DNA from: Polycladospora coralii
Lineage (GTDB): Bacteria; Bacillota; Bacilli; Thermoactinomycetales; Thermoactinomycetaceae
NCBI RefSeq assembly: GCF_014773435.2
Contig: NZ_JACXAG020000001.1
Coordinates: 741,321-805,320 of the forward strand
Direction: 5' to 3'
DNA length: 64,000 bases
The translations under genes and the position numbers were made by a program. Below the pieces are notes generated by a model. The model worked only from the letters and a program-made list of their open reading frames with translations. It searched no databases and had not been told where the DNA came from. Each line of letters opens with the position of its first letter. The first letter of the stretch is position 1. Shown here piece by piece: positions 1 to 10,356 of this stretch.

Positions 1-123
1 TCTACTTGAGCAAGCGTTTGCTTGGTTTTATCATATAGAAAATTCAGATAGTCGTCAAGAGGGGTTTTTATTATTTTCTGAATCTATTTTTATGCTATGA
101 TGATTTGAAAGGAGTTTTGTAAT

Positions 124-636
124 ATGATTTCCATTCGGCCAATCCAACTTGAAGATGCAACACTTTTTCTTGCATTTATGAAACAACTAGATTTGGAAAC
201 ACCATACATGCTCTATGAACCAAATGAACGGAGTACCTCCGTACAAGAAGTTGAGAATGAAATCATTCGCTTAAATGAAACCAAGCAGATCTTCATCGCG
301 CTTGCACAAGAGCAAGTGATCGGGTTTATCATGATCAAATCAGGTCAGTTGAAACGAAACCGTCATACAGCTTATATTGTCATTGGCATTCGTGCAAAAT
401 ATCACGGCTTAGGATTAGGAACAAGACTCCTGCAAACTGCTGAGAATTGGGCCATCCAGAAGCAAATACACCGCCTCGAACTAACGGTTATGACGCACAA
501 CCAAGTCGCCCTTGCGCTCTATCAAAAAATGGGCTTTGAAATCGAAGGGATATGTAAAGAAAACCTTTATATAGATGGTAAATTTGTGGATGAATATTAT
601 ATGGGGAAAATATTTTCTTCTTCCAAATATACGTAG
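124..636 (+). CDS. GNAT family N-acetyltransferase
   Basis: Predicted cytosolic acyltransferase of 170 residues, expected to move an acyl group from acyl-CoA to an amine. The acetyl-CoA loop is GLGLGTRLL at residues 95-103, and NQVALALYQKMGF at 126-138 is the usual GNAT motif near the end of the fold. The ATG is preceded by AAAGGAG at 108-114 with good spacing. It stands alone ahead of the surface-protein gene. The substrate cannot be told from sequence; the family call is firm. Confidence 0.9.
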   Translation: MISIRPIQLEDATLFLAFMKQLDLETPYMLYEPNERSTSVQEVENEIIRLNETKQIFIALAQEQVIGFIMIKSGQLKRNRHTAYIVIGIRAKYHGLGLGTRLLQTAENWAIQKQIHRLELTVMTHNQVALALYQKMGFEIEGICKENLYIDGKFVDEYYMGKIFSSSKYT

Positions 637-740
637 TCACAATTTCGTCATATTTTCTAGTGATATGAAACACAAAATCAAACTATCCTTTCGAATTATT
701 ATATTGTAAGGCAATTATATCTTTAAGGAGCTGTTTATAT

Positions 741-2504
741 TTGAGTATTAACAGAAAGAAACTTTTCACTAGCGCACTTGCAGTAGCCGTTGTTTCGTCA
801 TCTATGCTTTTCCCTTCTATCACACATGCTGATAAGAAAAAAATGGCAGACATAGAAGAAGAAATTCTTCTCGCAAAAAAGCATGAAACGATTCAAAAAA
901 TCAGAAGCTTGGATGAGCAACGCGAAAGTGTACTAAAAAACTTGAAGAAAAGCAGTAAATCTTCTAACGCACCTGCCAATACACCTGACCAAAATGTAAA
1001 AGAAGCTACATTTACTGGATCTATTGCTTACCGTGAGATTCATGTGTATCCATTTGATTTAGCAGTCGGCGGTGAAGTAAAAGTTGAGGATATCAATGGT
1101 TCTAATCTCGCTTATGATTTCTATAACCATGATACTGACACATACCATGAAGCTGACACCAATTTGCCTGCTGGTAAATATAGCCTTGAAGTGTATGTCC
1201 TAAATGAAGATCTTGTTACACCACAATCCTATGAGATTAAAGTAAGTAACATCACATTTAAAAATGCGCCAGATTCAAGTGCACCTAAGTTAAACATTTC
1301 ATCACTTGATCGTCTAGAAAAACGTCTGGACAAAGATACAAAGGATATTTCTTTAAAAGGTAGCCATGACGCCGATCAAGCTATGCTCCTTTCCAATTCC
1401 GGTCAAACGCAACTTTCGAAAAACTTCGATCAGAAGCTACCACTTGATATCGGACTAAATGAAATGAGATTTATGGCGGTAGAAAATTCAGGAAACCTTA
1501 CACTTAAGTATCCTGCACTTACCGTACCAGGGACAAAACGTCTTGGTGGTGCAAACCGCTATGATGTTTCCGCTAATATTAGTAAAGAGATGTTTAAAGG
1601 TAGTGAATCAGCTTCAACCGTAATCATTACCCGTTCTGATCTATATCCTGATGCACTTTCCGGTGGTATTTTAGCTGGACTTGAGAAAGCACCTATTTTA
1701 CTATCCGATCAACGTAATCACACCTTACCTGCTCAAATCAAAGAAGAAGTCAAACGCTTAAAACCAGAGCGAGCGATTATTTTAGGTAGTACAGGTTCAG
1801 TTGGTACACAAGTAGAACAGGAGCTAAAAGGTCTTGGTGTACAAACCATCGAACGTATTGGCGGTGTTAACCGTTTTGAAGTTTCAGCTAACATCGCAAC
1901 ATATGTAAATAAAGAAATCGAAGCGTTACATGGAGCTGACGCTTTACCAGACACAGCATTTATTGCAAGCGGATTAAAATTCCCTGATGCATTATCGGCA
2001 TCCAGCCCATCAGCTTCATATTTTATGCCAATCCTGCAAGTGTCTACCGATAGCATTCCAAGTCAAATCGATAACTTTATTAAAAACAATTCACAAATCA
2101 CCAATTTTATTATTGTTGGCGGTCCAGCAACAGTATCTGATAACATCTTAACTAAGCTAGAATCAATTTCTGAAGATCGTGGTGGATCTACTGAGCGTAT
2201 TGGCGGTGCTAACCGTTATGAAGTTTCTGAGAACATCGCTAATTACTTCGGTCAAGGGAAAGACTTCCACACCTTTGCAAAAGGAACGGATTTCCCTGAT
2301 GCGTTGTCTGGTACTCCATTGGCAACCTCAGTAGATGCACCAATGATTTTAACACCACCTAACCAAGTACTTAATACAACAAAGGAATATCTTGAAGGCT
2401 CATCTGAATGGTTTGATGAACCCCATGATGTTTTCTATCTTTTAGGTGGAGAAGGCTCCATTCAACCCAATGTTGCCAATGAACTATCTAAATTTATTAA
2501 GTAG
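741..2504 (+). CDS. Secreted cell-wall-binding protein with CWB2 repeats
   Basis: Exported protein of 587 residues. Residues 1-30 form a signal peptide (KK, hydrophobic core, cleavage after THA). A short charged, probably coiled stretch (31-75) leads to a beta-rich middle domain. From about residue 263 there are three cell-wall-binding repeats of the CWB2 type (putative cell wall binding repeat 2), each opening with an RxGGxNRY/F-VSxNI motif (near 266, 374 and 488). In clostridia such repeats anchor S-layer proteins to wall polymers, so a surface location is likely. The start is TTG, chosen because TAAGGAG lies at 723-730 and the signal peptide begins there. The function of the N-terminal half is unknown. 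Confidence 0.88.
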   Translation: MSINRKKLFTSALAVAVVSSSMLFPSITHADKKKMADIEEEILLAKKHETIQKIRSLDEQRESVLKNLKKSSKSSNAPANTPDQNVKEATFTGSIAYREIHVYPFDLAVGGEVKVEDINGSNLAYDFYNHDTDTYHEADTNLPAGKYSLEVYVLNEDLVTPQSYEIKVSNITFKNAPDSSAPKLNISSLDRLEKRLDKDTKDISLKGSHDADQAMLLSNSGQTQLSKNFDQKLPLDIGLNEMRFMAVENSGNLTLKYPALTVPGTKRLGGANRYDVSANISKEMFKGSESASTVIITRSDLYPDALSGGILAGLEKAPILLSDQRNHTLPAQIKEEVKRLKPERAIILGSTGSVGTQVEQELKGLGVQTIERIGGVNRFEVSANIATYVNKEIEALHGADALPDTAFIASGLKFPDALSASSPSASYFMPILQVSTDSIPSQIDNFIKNNSQITNFIIVGGPATVSDNILTKLESISEDRGGSTERIGGANRYEVSENIANYFGQGKDFHTFAKGTDFPDALSGTPLATSVDAPMILTPPNQVLNTTKEYLEGSSEWFDEPHDVFYLLGGEGSIQPNVANELSKFIK

Positions 2505-2511
2505 AAACAGC

Positions 2512-2546
2512 CCGCATAAATCAGAAATGATTTATGCGGTTTTTTA
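2512..2546 (+). terminator. Intrinsic terminator after the CWB2 gene
   Basis: A 12-bp perfect stem (2512-2523 with 2528-2539, loop of four) is followed directly by six T. It lies just after the CWB2 stop codon. Confidence 0.88.
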
Positions 2547-2616
2547 TGTTTAGAGTATATTTATACCGGGTATTGATTAAATGTTGACCAATCCCAACTT
2601 TTTTAGGAGGCTAAAT

Positions 2617-2748
2617 GTGAGTGTACTTACACCCAGTGAAGTAAAAAAGATTGAAGATCAGGCCAAACAGGAGCAACTAGCGGACCGGAAGGCAAATGAA
2701 GTTCTAAAAGAAATTAATAAGACAAACTTGAAGGAATGGGCTAAGTAA
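2617..2748 (+). CDS. Small charged protein (43 aa), unknown
   Basis: A short reading frame starting with GTG and preceded by a strong AGGAGG at 2605-2610. The product is 43 residues, rich in Lys, Glu and Gln, probably one long helix (PSEVKKIEDQAKQEQ near the N-terminus), ending in LKEWAK. It sits between two strong terminators (2512-2546 and 2760-2805), so it would be its own transcript. No family is recognised. The ribosome site and isolation by terminators support a real gene. Confidence 0.5.
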   Translation: MSVLTPSEVKKIEDQAKQEQLADRKANEVLKEINKTNLKEWAK

Positions 2749-2759
2749 ATACCCTTAAC

Positions 2760-2805
2760 ATAATCATAGAGCCGTCTATAAATTTATAGACGGCTCTATG
2801 ATTAT
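2760..2805. terminator. Bidirectional terminator, 23-bp arms, no loop
   Basis: A perfect palindrome of two 23-bp arms meeting at 2782/2783, followed by a T-rich stretch on the plus strand. It separates the 43-aa ORF from recQ. Confidence 0.75.
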
Positions 2806-2862
2806 TCTCTTTTCTCTTCTCTTTTATTCAGGTAAGATAGGGAGAGAAAAGGAGGGAGAAAT

Positions 2863-5028
2863 TTGTCCATCCAACAGGCAGAAGAGCTGCTCCGCACACA
2901 TTTTGGTTATCCTCGCTTTCGCTTAGGGCAACGAAAAATAGTGGAGAGCCTTTTAAACGGAAACCATACCCTCGGTATCATGCCGACTGGTGGTGGTAAA
3001 TCAATTTGTTATCAAATTCCAGCGATGATGCTACCCGGTGTCACAATCGTCATTTCCCCGCTGATCTCGCTGATGAAAGACCAAGTGGACGGATTAAATC
3101 AGCTTGGAATCCCTGCAACTTATATCAATAGTTCTTTAACACCAGCAGAAGTAGCAGCACGCATCTCCGCTATCCAACGTGGTGAAATTAAACTTTTATA
3201 TATCGCACCTGAACGACTCGAAGCGGGTAATTTTCAAACTTTGCTAGACCAATTACCTGTTTATTTGGTGACAATCGATGAAGCACATTGTATCTCACAA
3301 TGGGGACATGACTTTCGGCCAAGCTATCGTTCGATGGCGAAGTTTATTATGGCTTTACCGCGTCGCCCTGTGATTGCGGCTTTGACAGCAACTGCCACAC
3401 TAGAAGTGCGCCAGGAGATCGCCGAGTTACTCGACATTCCGGATCAACATGTATACACCTCTTCTTTATTACGTCATAACCTATCTTTTGCGATTCGTCA
3501 TGAAAACCAAAAAGAACGATTTATTCATGCTTATTTACAAGAGCATCGCGATCAAACCGGTATTATTTATTGCTCAACCCGGAAAGAAGTGGATCAGCTT
3601 ACGGACAGTCTGACTCGCCAGGGCGTCGGATGTGCCGCTTATCACGCAGGTTTAAGTGACCATGAGCGCAATATTGCGCAAGAAAAATTTGCATTTGATC
3701 AAATTCAAACCATCGTCGCTACCAACGCCTTTGGCATGGGAATCGATAAATCAAATGTTCGTTTCGTCATCCATCATAATATCCCAGCCAATCTCGAATC
3801 TTACTATCAAGAAGCTGGACGAGCTGGTCGCGATGGAGATGAGAGTGACTGTATTTTGTTATATGCACCGCAAGATATTCGTACCCAGAGATACCTGATC
3901 GAACAATCCGAACTCATAGCGGATCGAAAAAAGCATGAATTACACAAGCTGGTAGAAATGCAGAAGTATGCATTTACAGATCGTTGCCTGCAACAAATCA
4001 TTATGTTCTACTTTACCAAGGAAGAAGCACCACCGTGTGGGAAGTGTGCCAATTGTAAAGCGAGCAATGAAGTAGAACAGCAGGACATTACTGTAGACGC
4101 TCAAAAAGTTTTTTCGTGTATTAAGCGGATGAAGGAAAATTTTGGTATAACAACCATTGCTAAAGTCCTCAAAGGGTCTAAAAGTAAGCGCATCTTGGAG
4201 TGGAAATTAAATCAACTCTCCACTTATGGATTATTAGCAGATCGTACGGAAAAAGAGATTCAACAGCTATGCCAGTGGTTCGTATCGATGGGGTATCTGA
4301 GCATCGTACACAGCGCTTCATCGATGCCCATCATCAAGTTAACACCACTCGCCCTAGAGGTTCTAACGGGATCAGAAAAGGTTTATCAACGTATAACGGC
4401 TACAACATCACCTGCCTCTATCAGCACAGTTGCTCATGATGCATTATTTAATCGCTTAAAAGAAGTACGTAGTCAGATCTCCCTTGACACGCAACTTCCA
4501 CCTTATATGATCTTTCAAGATAGCACCTTAAGAGAAATGGTGAAATGGCTACCGGAAGATGGAGAGGCGTTGTTGCAACTGAATGGGGTAACCGCCGATA
4601 AGTTGAAGTTGTATGGTCAATCCGTCATAGAAGCGATTTTGCAGTATGCGCATGAACATCAGCTCACATGCTCAACTGCAACGGATATTGTACCGAGTAA
4701 ACCCACTAAAATTTTGAGTCACGTACAAAGCTACCAACTTTATCAAGCCGGTAAAACGATTGAGCAAATTGCTACTGAGCGCGGTGTTTCCAAGGTAACC
4801 ATAGAAGATCATCTTTTCCGCTGTGGTATCGAAGGTTACCCCATCAATTGGGACAACTTTATCCCTCCTGAGTGGGAAGCACTTATCATGGAACAAATTG
4901 AGAAGATCGGGGCACAAAAATTGCGTCCCCTTAAGGACGCACTCCCACCAGAAGTAGAATATATGAGTATTAAAGCAGCCATAGCCAAGCACACACTGCT
5001 GGCAAAAGAGGATAAAGTGAAATTGTAA
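2863..5028 (+). CDS. recQ: ATP-dependent DNA helicase RecQ
   Basis: RecQ-family 3'-5' DNA helicase, 721 residues, used in repair and replication-fork processing. Motif 0 ([10 protein letters not shown], 14-23), Walker A PTGGGKS (41-47) and DEAH (139-142) are intact. The second RecA lobe carries the arginine-finger region [12 protein letters not shown] (about 315-326), followed by the RecQ zinc site with a CGKCANC cluster near 389-396. A winged helix, an HRDC-like domain (about 535-605) and a C-terminal helix-turn-helix extension follow. It starts with TTG after GGAGGGAG at 2851. Length and domain order are normal for the longer Bacillales RecQ form. Confidence 0.95.
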   Translation: MSIQQAEELLRTHFGYPRFRLGQRKIVESLLNGNHTLGIMPTGGGKSICYQIPAMMLPGVTIVISPLISLMKDQVDGLNQLGIPATYINSSLTPAEVAARISAIQRGEIKLLYIAPERLEAGNFQTLLDQLPVYLVTIDEAHCISQWGHDFRPSYRSMAKFIMALPRRPVIAALTATATLEVRQEIAELLDIPDQHVYTSSLLRHNLSFAIRHENQKERFIHAYLQEHRDQTGIIYCSTRKEVDQLTDSLTRQGVGCAAYHAGLSDHERNIAQEKFAFDQIQTIVATNAFGMGIDKSNVRFVIHHNIPANLESYYQEAGRAGRDGDESDCILLYAPQDIRTQRYLIEQSELIADRKKHELHKLVEMQKYAFTDRCLQQIIMFYFTKEEAPPCGKCANCKASNEVEQQDITVDAQKVFSCIKRMKENFGITTIAKVLKGSKSKRILEWKLNQLSTYGLLADRTEKEIQQLCQWFVSMGYLSIVHSASSMPIIKLTPLALEVLTGSEKVYQRITATTSPASISTVAHDALFNRLKEVRSQISLDTQLPPYMIFQDSTLREMVKWLPEDGEALLQLNGVTADKLKLYGQSVIEAILQYAHEHQLTCSTATDIVPSKPTKILSHVQSYQLYQAGKTIEQIATERGVSKVTIEDHLFRCGIEGYPINWDNFIPPEWEALIMEQIEKIGAQKLRPLKDALPPEVEYMSIKAAIAKHTLLAKEDKVKL

Positions 5029-5032
5029 TGAG

Positions 5033-5066
5033 AGCAGAAGGTTCATGCCTGGGCCTTCTGCTTCTA
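5033..5066. terminator. Hairpin between convergent recQ and MBL gene
   Basis: A 9-bp stem (5033-5041 with 5054-5062) lies between the two convergent stop codons. The T-tract is weak, so termination is likely but not certain. Confidence 0.5.
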
Positions 5067-5999
5067 TGTATATACACGTACTTTTTCTTGAACCAGTTGA
5101 AACGTTTTTCCTTGTTCCGTAAGCGCAATGCGTTCTCTTTCTGATCCCGCGGCATGTAGTAATCGTTGCAAGGGTTCCGCAATTGGCTCTTGTGATAAAA
5201 GAAACGTGTCCCAATGCATGGGAATGAACCATTTTGCACCTGTATCGAGAAACATTTTCCATGCTTGTTCAGGCGTACAATGTGCACTTTGGAAAGAATC
5301 TGGGTAATAGGCTCCAATCGGCATAAATGCGATATCAATTTCTCCGTATCTACGTAACTTCAGAAAATCAGGAGTATAAGCTGTATCACCAGGAAAAAAC
5401 AGACGAACCCCATTTTTTTCAATCAGAAACCCTGTATAACCGTAGTCGCGATTCCACGGATATCGATTCCCCCAATGCTTCACAGGAACCGCTGTAATCT
5501 TGACGCCATTCTCTAATTGAATGGACTCTTCACTATCTAATTCAGCAACGCTATTAAACCATAAGCGATTCAACAAATGAGAGATCCGTGGGGCTGTAAC
5601 CACATGGGTATCAGCGTGCGCTAATTTTTTGAGACTCGGAATATCTAGATGGTCAAAATGACCATGTGAAATCAAAATCAAATCTACTTTATCAAGTTCT
5701 GAAAGATGGATAGCAGGCGCTACAATACGCTTAAATCCTACTTGTAAACCTGGAAATAAAACTTCCCCTACTCGCTTTCCTAGAACAGGATCAGTAATGA
5801 TCTTCGTACCAAATAAATTGATATACATGGTAGAATGACCAATCCACCCGACCGTTACTTCTTCATCACTCCACAGTTGAGGCTGTAAATACTGAGCTGG
5901 TTTTTTCATCGTGATACGAGACGCTTTCCCATAGCGATAAGATAAAACAATGCCTCCAATAACTAAAAACACGCCACCTACAACCCACAAAAACAGCAT
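5064..5999 (-). CDS. Membrane-anchored MBL-fold hydrolase (UlaG/NAPE-PLD type)
   Basis: Metallo-beta-lactamase-fold hydrolase of about 311 residues with one N-terminal membrane helix. The metal motif HGHFDHLD is intact, with a GDTAYTPDF strand and a late HW pair (IPMHWDTF), the pattern of UlaG-like and N-acyl-phosphatidylethanolamine phospholipase D-like proteins. A phosphodiester or lactone substrate is plausible, but none is shown. Start choice: upstream TTG (6017) and ATG (6005) exist, but GAGAGGA lies 9 nt before the ATG at 5999, which I prefer. Convergent with recQ. Confidence 0.85.
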   Translation of the reverse strand: MLFLWVVGGVFLVIGGIVLSYRYGKASRITMKKPAQYLQPQLWSDEEVTVGWIGHSTMYINLFGTKIITDPVLGKRVGEVLFPGLQVGFKRIVAPAIHLSELDKVDLILISHGHFDHLDIPSLKKLAHADTHVVTAPRISHLLNRLWFNSVAELDSEESIQLENGVKITAVPVKHWGNRYPWNRDYGYTGFLIEKNGVRLFFPGDTAYTPDFLKLRRYGEIDIAFMPIGAYYPDSFQSAHCTPEQAWKMFLDTGAKWFIPMHWDTFLLSQEPIAEPLQRLLHAAGSERERIALTEQGKTFQLVQEKVRVYT

Positions 6000-6089
6000 A
6001 ATCATACATCCTCTCAAGGTTATTCGAAAAAAATATGTTAGAATAGCTTGGAAGCTAAAACATCGTGATATAAAAAGGACGCGTTTTAA

Positions 6090-6872
6090 ATGATCAAACT
6101 TTTTGTAAGTGATTTAGACCATACCTTATGGCTTACACACAAGACCATAAATCCACAAGATCGGAAAGCGGTACAATCCCTCAGCCAAAATAATATTGCA
6201 CTATGCCTTGCCTCTGGCCGCATGAATAAAGAAATGAATGACGTCATGCATGAATTGGGTGTACCACTTCACCGCATTAGTCAAAATGGCGCTTTTTTGC
6301 ATACAGCAGAACAGAAATGCTTATATCGTGCTTCCTTCCAAGATGATATCGTACATAAAATGTACCATCTCGCACATCCATTTGACATTCATGGCTTCAT
6401 CAGTGTTGAAGATCACATGTACATCCCGGAGCGAACCCAAACTCTTAATGACATCATTCAAGAGATGCAATTAATCGTCGATGTTCATCCTACGCTACTG
6501 ACAGAGTTGGGACGTACCGTTTATCCAAGCAAAGTCTCGTTTTTTGGACCTGTCGACCAGCTAAAGGCATTCGAACAACTGATCCAGGGACAATTTCCAG
6601 GGCTAACTGATTCGTTTATGTCGGATACACATTGTATGGACTTTATGCCCCCTCACATATCTAAGGGAAATACCTTACAGCGTTTGCTTCAGCATCTCGA
6701 TTTAAAAGCTGATGAAGTCGCCTGTATTGGAGATTCCCACAATGATATCTCGATGCTACGCTTAACGCCTCATAGTTATGTAATGGCAAGCGCCAGTCCC
6801 GAGGTATTGCAGGTAGGTCAATATATCGTCAACTCTGTTTCCGATGCGATCGAACACTTTACTTCAAAATGA
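6090..6872 (+). CDS. HAD-superfamily phosphatase, Cof type
   Basis: Cof-like HAD hydrolase of 260 residues that would dephosphorylate small phospho-metabolites. The nucleophile motif is SDLDHTLW (7-14), and the acidic motif IV is GDSHNDISML near 214-223. Between them lies the C2-type cap. AAGGAC before the ATG serves as ribosome site. The stop overlaps the ribosome site of rnz, so the two are probably cotranscribed. Confidence 0.92.
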   Translation: MIKLFVSDLDHTLWLTHKTINPQDRKAVQSLSQNNIALCLASGRMNKEMNDVMHELGVPLHRISQNGAFLHTAEQKCLYRASFQDDIVHKMYHLAHPFDIHGFISVEDHMYIPERTQTLNDIIQEMQLIVDVHPTLLTELGRTVYPSKVSFFGPVDQLKAFEQLIQGQFPGLTDSFMSDTHCMDFMPPHISKGNTLQRLLQHLDLKADEVACIGDSHNDISMLRLTPHSYVMASASPEVLQVGQYIVNSVSDAIEHFTSK

Positions 6873-6886
6873 GAGGAATTTTTTTC

Positions 6887-7804
6887 ATGGAAATCATCTT
6901 TGTAGGGACTGGAGCCGGTATCCCTTCTCCCCTTCGAAATGTATCATCACTTGCTCTGCTACTACCTGAATATCAAGGCGAGACATGGCTATTTGATTGC
7001 GGTGAAGCTACTCAGCACCACATTTTATCTAGCCCTGTTAGGCTTACTAAAATAACGCGTATATGGATTACACATTTACATGGTGACCACATTTATGGTT
7101 TACCTGGATTACTTGGTAGCCGCTCCTTTCAAGGGGCTGAAACCCCTTTAACCGTATACGGCCCTCGTGGTATTCAAACATTTATTGAAACGACATTACA
7201 AACCAGCTATACCTACTTGCGTTATCCCCTAAACATCGTAGAAATTGAAGATCACATGCAAATCACAGTACCTCCATTTGATGTGACCATTCGATTGCTC
7301 GAGCATGGTATTCCATCATATGGTTATCGTTTGGAGGAGCATCCACAACCCGGAACCTTAAATGCTAAAAAGCTACTGGCAGACGGATTACCACCTGGCC
7401 CACTCTACCAATCGTTAAAAAGAGGTGAAACGATTACCTTACCCGATGGACGCACCTTTTGTGGAAAAGATTATTTAAGCACGCCTAAGCTGGGCAAAAT
7501 CATCTCCATACTAGGTGACACACGCTTTACAGAGGCGAGCATTCAACTAGCAGAACAGGCTAACCTACTTATTCATGAGTCGACCTATGGAGCAGGTCAA
7601 GAAAGCCTAGCTTTTCAGCATCATCACGCGACTTGCACACAAGCAGCTGAGGTAGCACTTCGAGCGGGTGCAAAATCACTCATCCTGAATCATATTAGTT
7701 CGCGTTTTACAGATGAGACAGCGACCGATCTAATCACTTCAGCTCAGAACATTTTCCCACAAACACAGCTCGCTCATGATGGGTATTCCTATACCATTGA
7801 CTAA
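6887..7804 (+). CDS. rnz: Ribonuclease Z
   Basis: tRNA 3'-end endonuclease (tRNase Z), 305 residues, a zinc-dependent MBL-fold enzyme. The GTGAGIPSP start and the THLHGDHIYGLPG metal motif are diagnostic. A GDTR motif and late HxxxR/HHHAT residues complete the two-metal site. I start at the ATG at 6887 rather than 6869, because GAGAGGA at 6871-6877 is well spaced from it and the family starts at MEIIFVGTG. It follows the HAD gene with almost no gap. Confidence 0.95.
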   Translation: MEIIFVGTGAGIPSPLRNVSSLALLLPEYQGETWLFDCGEATQHHILSSPVRLTKITRIWITHLHGDHIYGLPGLLGSRSFQGAETPLTVYGPRGIQTFIETTLQTSYTYLRYPLNIVEIEDHMQITVPPFDVTIRLLEHGIPSYGYRLEEHPQPGTLNAKKLLADGLPPGPLYQSLKRGETITLPDGRTFCGKDYLSTPKLGKIISILGDTRFTEASIQLAEQANLLIHESTYGAGQESLAFQHHHATCTQAAEVALRAGAKSLILNHISSRFTDETATDLITSAQNIFPQTQLAHDGYSYTID

Positions 7805-8692
7805 TTAAGTAAGCGAAATGGACGGTTTGTAGTTTGGATTAGGCAGGTCAAAACTACTTACCATTCCTTTCGTGAAGCGTGTTTGAAATGGCATTTCTTC
7901 AATTTCTAGATTTTTTAATATTTGACCACTAGGAGAATCACCTATTTTTAAGTAAGTATAATCAGCCTTCATGTTTGCTTTAACAAGCGCCTTCATATTT
8001 TTATTCACATGAAACCGAGATTTAAAGTTGGTTTCGCTTTGTAGGATTTCTCCTTCTAATGTGGTGTACAAATTGGAAGTAACATCAAATTCCGCTTCCT
8101 GACCATTCATCGGTATCGATAATTCAAAGTAAGGTGCTCCATTCTCTTCTTTAGCAATCGTTGTACAATAACCACTATTTTCAGTAATATCAATCTCCTG
8201 TACAACTTTGGGTAATCCCCATATCTTATTTCCACGAATACGATTTTCAAGCGATGTTACCGGCATCGAAAATACATAGTAGCCAAAGTTTTTAAACATT
8301 TTTTCTGCTACCATTGGCACAACGGGCGGGTTAAAACCGGGATCGACAAGTACGGGAATACTCATTGCAATCTCATAATATGGCGGAATGCCTAACACAT
8401 TCTTATAAATATAACAAGAGAAGGCAATAAGTGCGCGATCTTTTGTCATACGGACAGGCTTGATCGCTGGATGAAACATCATCTCCTCTGCCTTTTTGTA
8501 GTTACACATGAAGATACCAATCGCACATGTTACATCGCTATAAAAAGTGGGGAACAGGTAATTTTTTTTAACCTGTTCGTTGAGCTGTAAGGGCTTCTCG
8601 GCATGACGCAATTGATAACGATCAAAAAATGGATCTTTAAATTGATCCTGATTATCAAGCAATGTCTCATCAAATGTAAGTAACGGCTTCAT
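7805..8692 (-). CDS. Acetoacetate decarboxylase-family protein
   Basis: Protein of 295 residues with the acetoacetate-decarboxylase fold. The key region is GNKIWGLPKVVQEID, where the Lys after Pro corresponds to the position of the Schiff-base lysine in true decarboxylases. The flanking ENRIRG and VLVDPG blocks also match the family. Many family members act on other keto acids or pigments, so the substrate is open. Start at 8692 because AAAGGAG lies upstream of it; longer frames to 8731 lack a ribosome site. It lies 61 bp downstream of an MFS gene on the same strand, probably one operon that exports or imports its substrate. Confidence 0.82.
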   Translation of the reverse strand: MKPLLTFDETLLDNQDQFKDPFFDRYQLRHAEKPLQLNEQVKKNYLFPTFYSDVTCAIGIFMCNYKKAEEMMFHPAIKPVRMTKDRALIAFSCYIYKNVLGIPPYYEIAMSIPVLVDPGFNPPVVPMVAEKMFKNFGYYVFSMPVTSLENRIRGNKIWGLPKVVQEIDITENSGYCTTIAKEENGAPYFELSIPMNGQEAEFDVTSNLYTTLEGEILQSETNFKSRFHVNKNMKALVKANMKADYTYLKIGDSPSGQILKNLEIEEMPFQTRFTKGMVSSFDLPNPNYKPSISLT

Positions 8693-8753
8693 CCTAGATT
8701 CTCCTTTATCGAAATCGGTGTAATCCATCACTATTCATCGTACACGTAACCCG

Positions 8754-9944
8754 TTATTTTGTCGATGCTTGCATTTGTTCAATCGCATTAGATGCGGTAC
8801 GATAAAACAAAGAAGTCAATACAAATCCGATCAATAACACTGCAAAGAAATAAAACAATGATGCCCCCCCCTGCCACTGAATCAACATGCCGCCAATATA
8901 AGGTCCTAAAATGCTTCCCATACTAAAATGTATCGAAGAGACAGCATTTGCCTTGGGTAGATAGTGCGACGGGACGACATCGATAATGAAAGCGAGCCCT
9001 TGTGAAAACAATGAACCTAACAAACCACCTGTAATTAAGAAGCAGAGTAAGAGCATTACTTGATTCGTAATAAAAAATGGAATCATGGCCATTCCGATCG
9101 CACCGATTGTACACAACCAGATGAGTAATTTTTTGCGTCCGATTTTATCCCCTAATGTCCCCAGTGGGATTTGAAACAGAAGTGCACCCCATACGAATAC
9201 CGTGATCAAAAGAGAAATCCAACCTGTTGATAACCCCATTCGGATGCCATATATCGGAAAGCTACTGGCAAGACTAGCTTCAAGCACTCCATATAAAAAG
9301 GAAGGTAGCAGTGCCACAAATGCTAAACTATAAATATGCTTTAATTTAACAGGGCTCGACTTCTCTTCTGTATAAGACGTAGGAGAGACTTGGGTAAATT
9401 GTAACTTTAAACTAACGATTAAGGTGAAAAGTAAGATCACCAGCAAGACATAATAAGGGACAAAAGTTCCCCATTGTAGGAGGTTTAATCCAAGGGGCCC
9501 GAGACCAAAGCCAAGTCCAAACGAGAATCCATATTGAGAAATGCGTTTTCCCCGCTCATTTGCAGGAGCAGTTGCAGTAATCCAAAGTTGTGTGGCATAG
9601 TGAAACATACTGTCACCCACACCAATAAAAAAGCGTAAGCAACTCCAAATCCAAAACCCGGACAACAATGGAAATAGTCCCACTGCGATAATCGTAACGA
9701 TTAGCCCTGAGACCATCAGCCACTTATAACCTATCTTTTGAACGAGTGGTGCACAGAAAGGCGTCATGACCAAAATACCCATATATAATATCGCTGCACT
9801 TAGTCCATTTAATCCAGCTGGAATCCCTTGTTTTTCTTGTAATGTGGTGACCAAAGGCAAAAGTAAACCTTGTACCACACCCGATATACATACAATAAAT
9901 AAGATCATATAAAATCGCTTTAGCGACCACTTAGCTGTCATCAT
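8754..9944 (-). CDS. MFS transporter
   Basis: Major-facilitator membrane transporter, 396 residues with about 12 hydrophobic segments. The loop between helices 2 and 3 (near 63-72, VQKIGYKWLM) is degenerate, but the second half has the classic GDKIGRKKLL at about 265-274. Substrate is unknown; a drug or metabolite exporter is likely. GAGGAG lies just before tandem ATG codons (9944 and 9941). First gene of the MFS/ADC-family pair. Confidence 0.88.
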   Translation of the reverse strand: MMTAKWSLKRFYMILFIVCISGVVQGLLLPLVTTLQEKQGIPAGLNGLSAAILYMGILVMTPFCAPLVQKIGYKWLMVSGLIVTIIAVGLFPLLSGFWIWSCLRFFIGVGDSMFHYATQLWITATAPANERGKRISQYGFSFGLGFGLGPLGLNLLQWGTFVPYYVLLVILLFTLIVSLKLQFTQVSPTSYTEEKSSPVKLKHIYSLAFVALLPSFLYGVLEASLASSFPIYGIRMGLSTGWISLLITVFVWGALLFQIPLGTLGDKIGRKKLLIWLCTIGAIGMAMIPFFITNQVMLLLCFLITGGLLGSLFSQGLAFIIDVVPSHYLPKANAVSSIHFSMGSILGPYIGGMLIQWQGGASLFYFFAVLLIGFVLTSLFYRTASNAIEQMQASTK

Positions 9945-10099
9945 TCATTCTCCTCAACCCTATTTCCTTTCTTACTATAACACCTGTTTAAAAGAGGCGT
10001 ATATACCTACCGTCCAAATAATCCTACATACACATCCTCCCAGAAAGAGGGTATAATGAGATTAAAGTGAATTTATTTCTGAAGCAGAGGTGTTTTTTC

Positions 10100-10321
10100 A
10101 TGTATCACATGACAGTATATGATCTCAACGGCGACGTACTCTATGACCAAGCCATCGATGCCAAATCCGATGATGAAGCAAAGGAGATTGGTTTTGCATG
10201 GTTAGCTGAGCATGATCACAAAGAAAAAGCCCACCGTATTATCAATGCCAAAGGTCGCTTAATCTCCTTTAAACCGCATCAAGTACATGCAAAAACAGGA
10301 AAATCAACTGAAAAAGCTTAA
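10100..10321 (+). CDS. YhzD-like small protein
   Basis: A 73-residue soluble protein that opens with MYHMTVYDLNGDVLYDQ, continues with a helical KSDDEAKEIG stretch and ends with HRIINAKGRLISF. This pattern recalls the Bacillus YhzD family of small uncharacterised proteins. I use the ATG at 10100, which has AGAGGTG upstream, rather than the GTG at 10067. Function unknown. Confidence 0.7.
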   Translation: MYHMTVYDLNGDVLYDQAIDAKSDDEAKEIGFAWLAEHDHKEKAHRIINAKGRLISFKPHQVHAKTGKSTEKA

Positions 10322-10327
10322 AAAAGG

Positions 10328-10356
10328 GGCGATGCTTAAATGCATCGCCTTCAGAT
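10328..10356 (+). terminator. Hairpin after the YhzD-like gene
   Basis: An 8-bp GC-rich stem (10328-10335 with 10342-10349) begins 7 bp after the stop. The following run is only partly T-rich. Confidence 0.5.

Noticed and set aside
4672..5338. Two overlapping minus-strand ORFs over the end of recQ and the MBL gene
   Set aside because: They lie in other frames of genes with clear motifs and have no ribosome sites.
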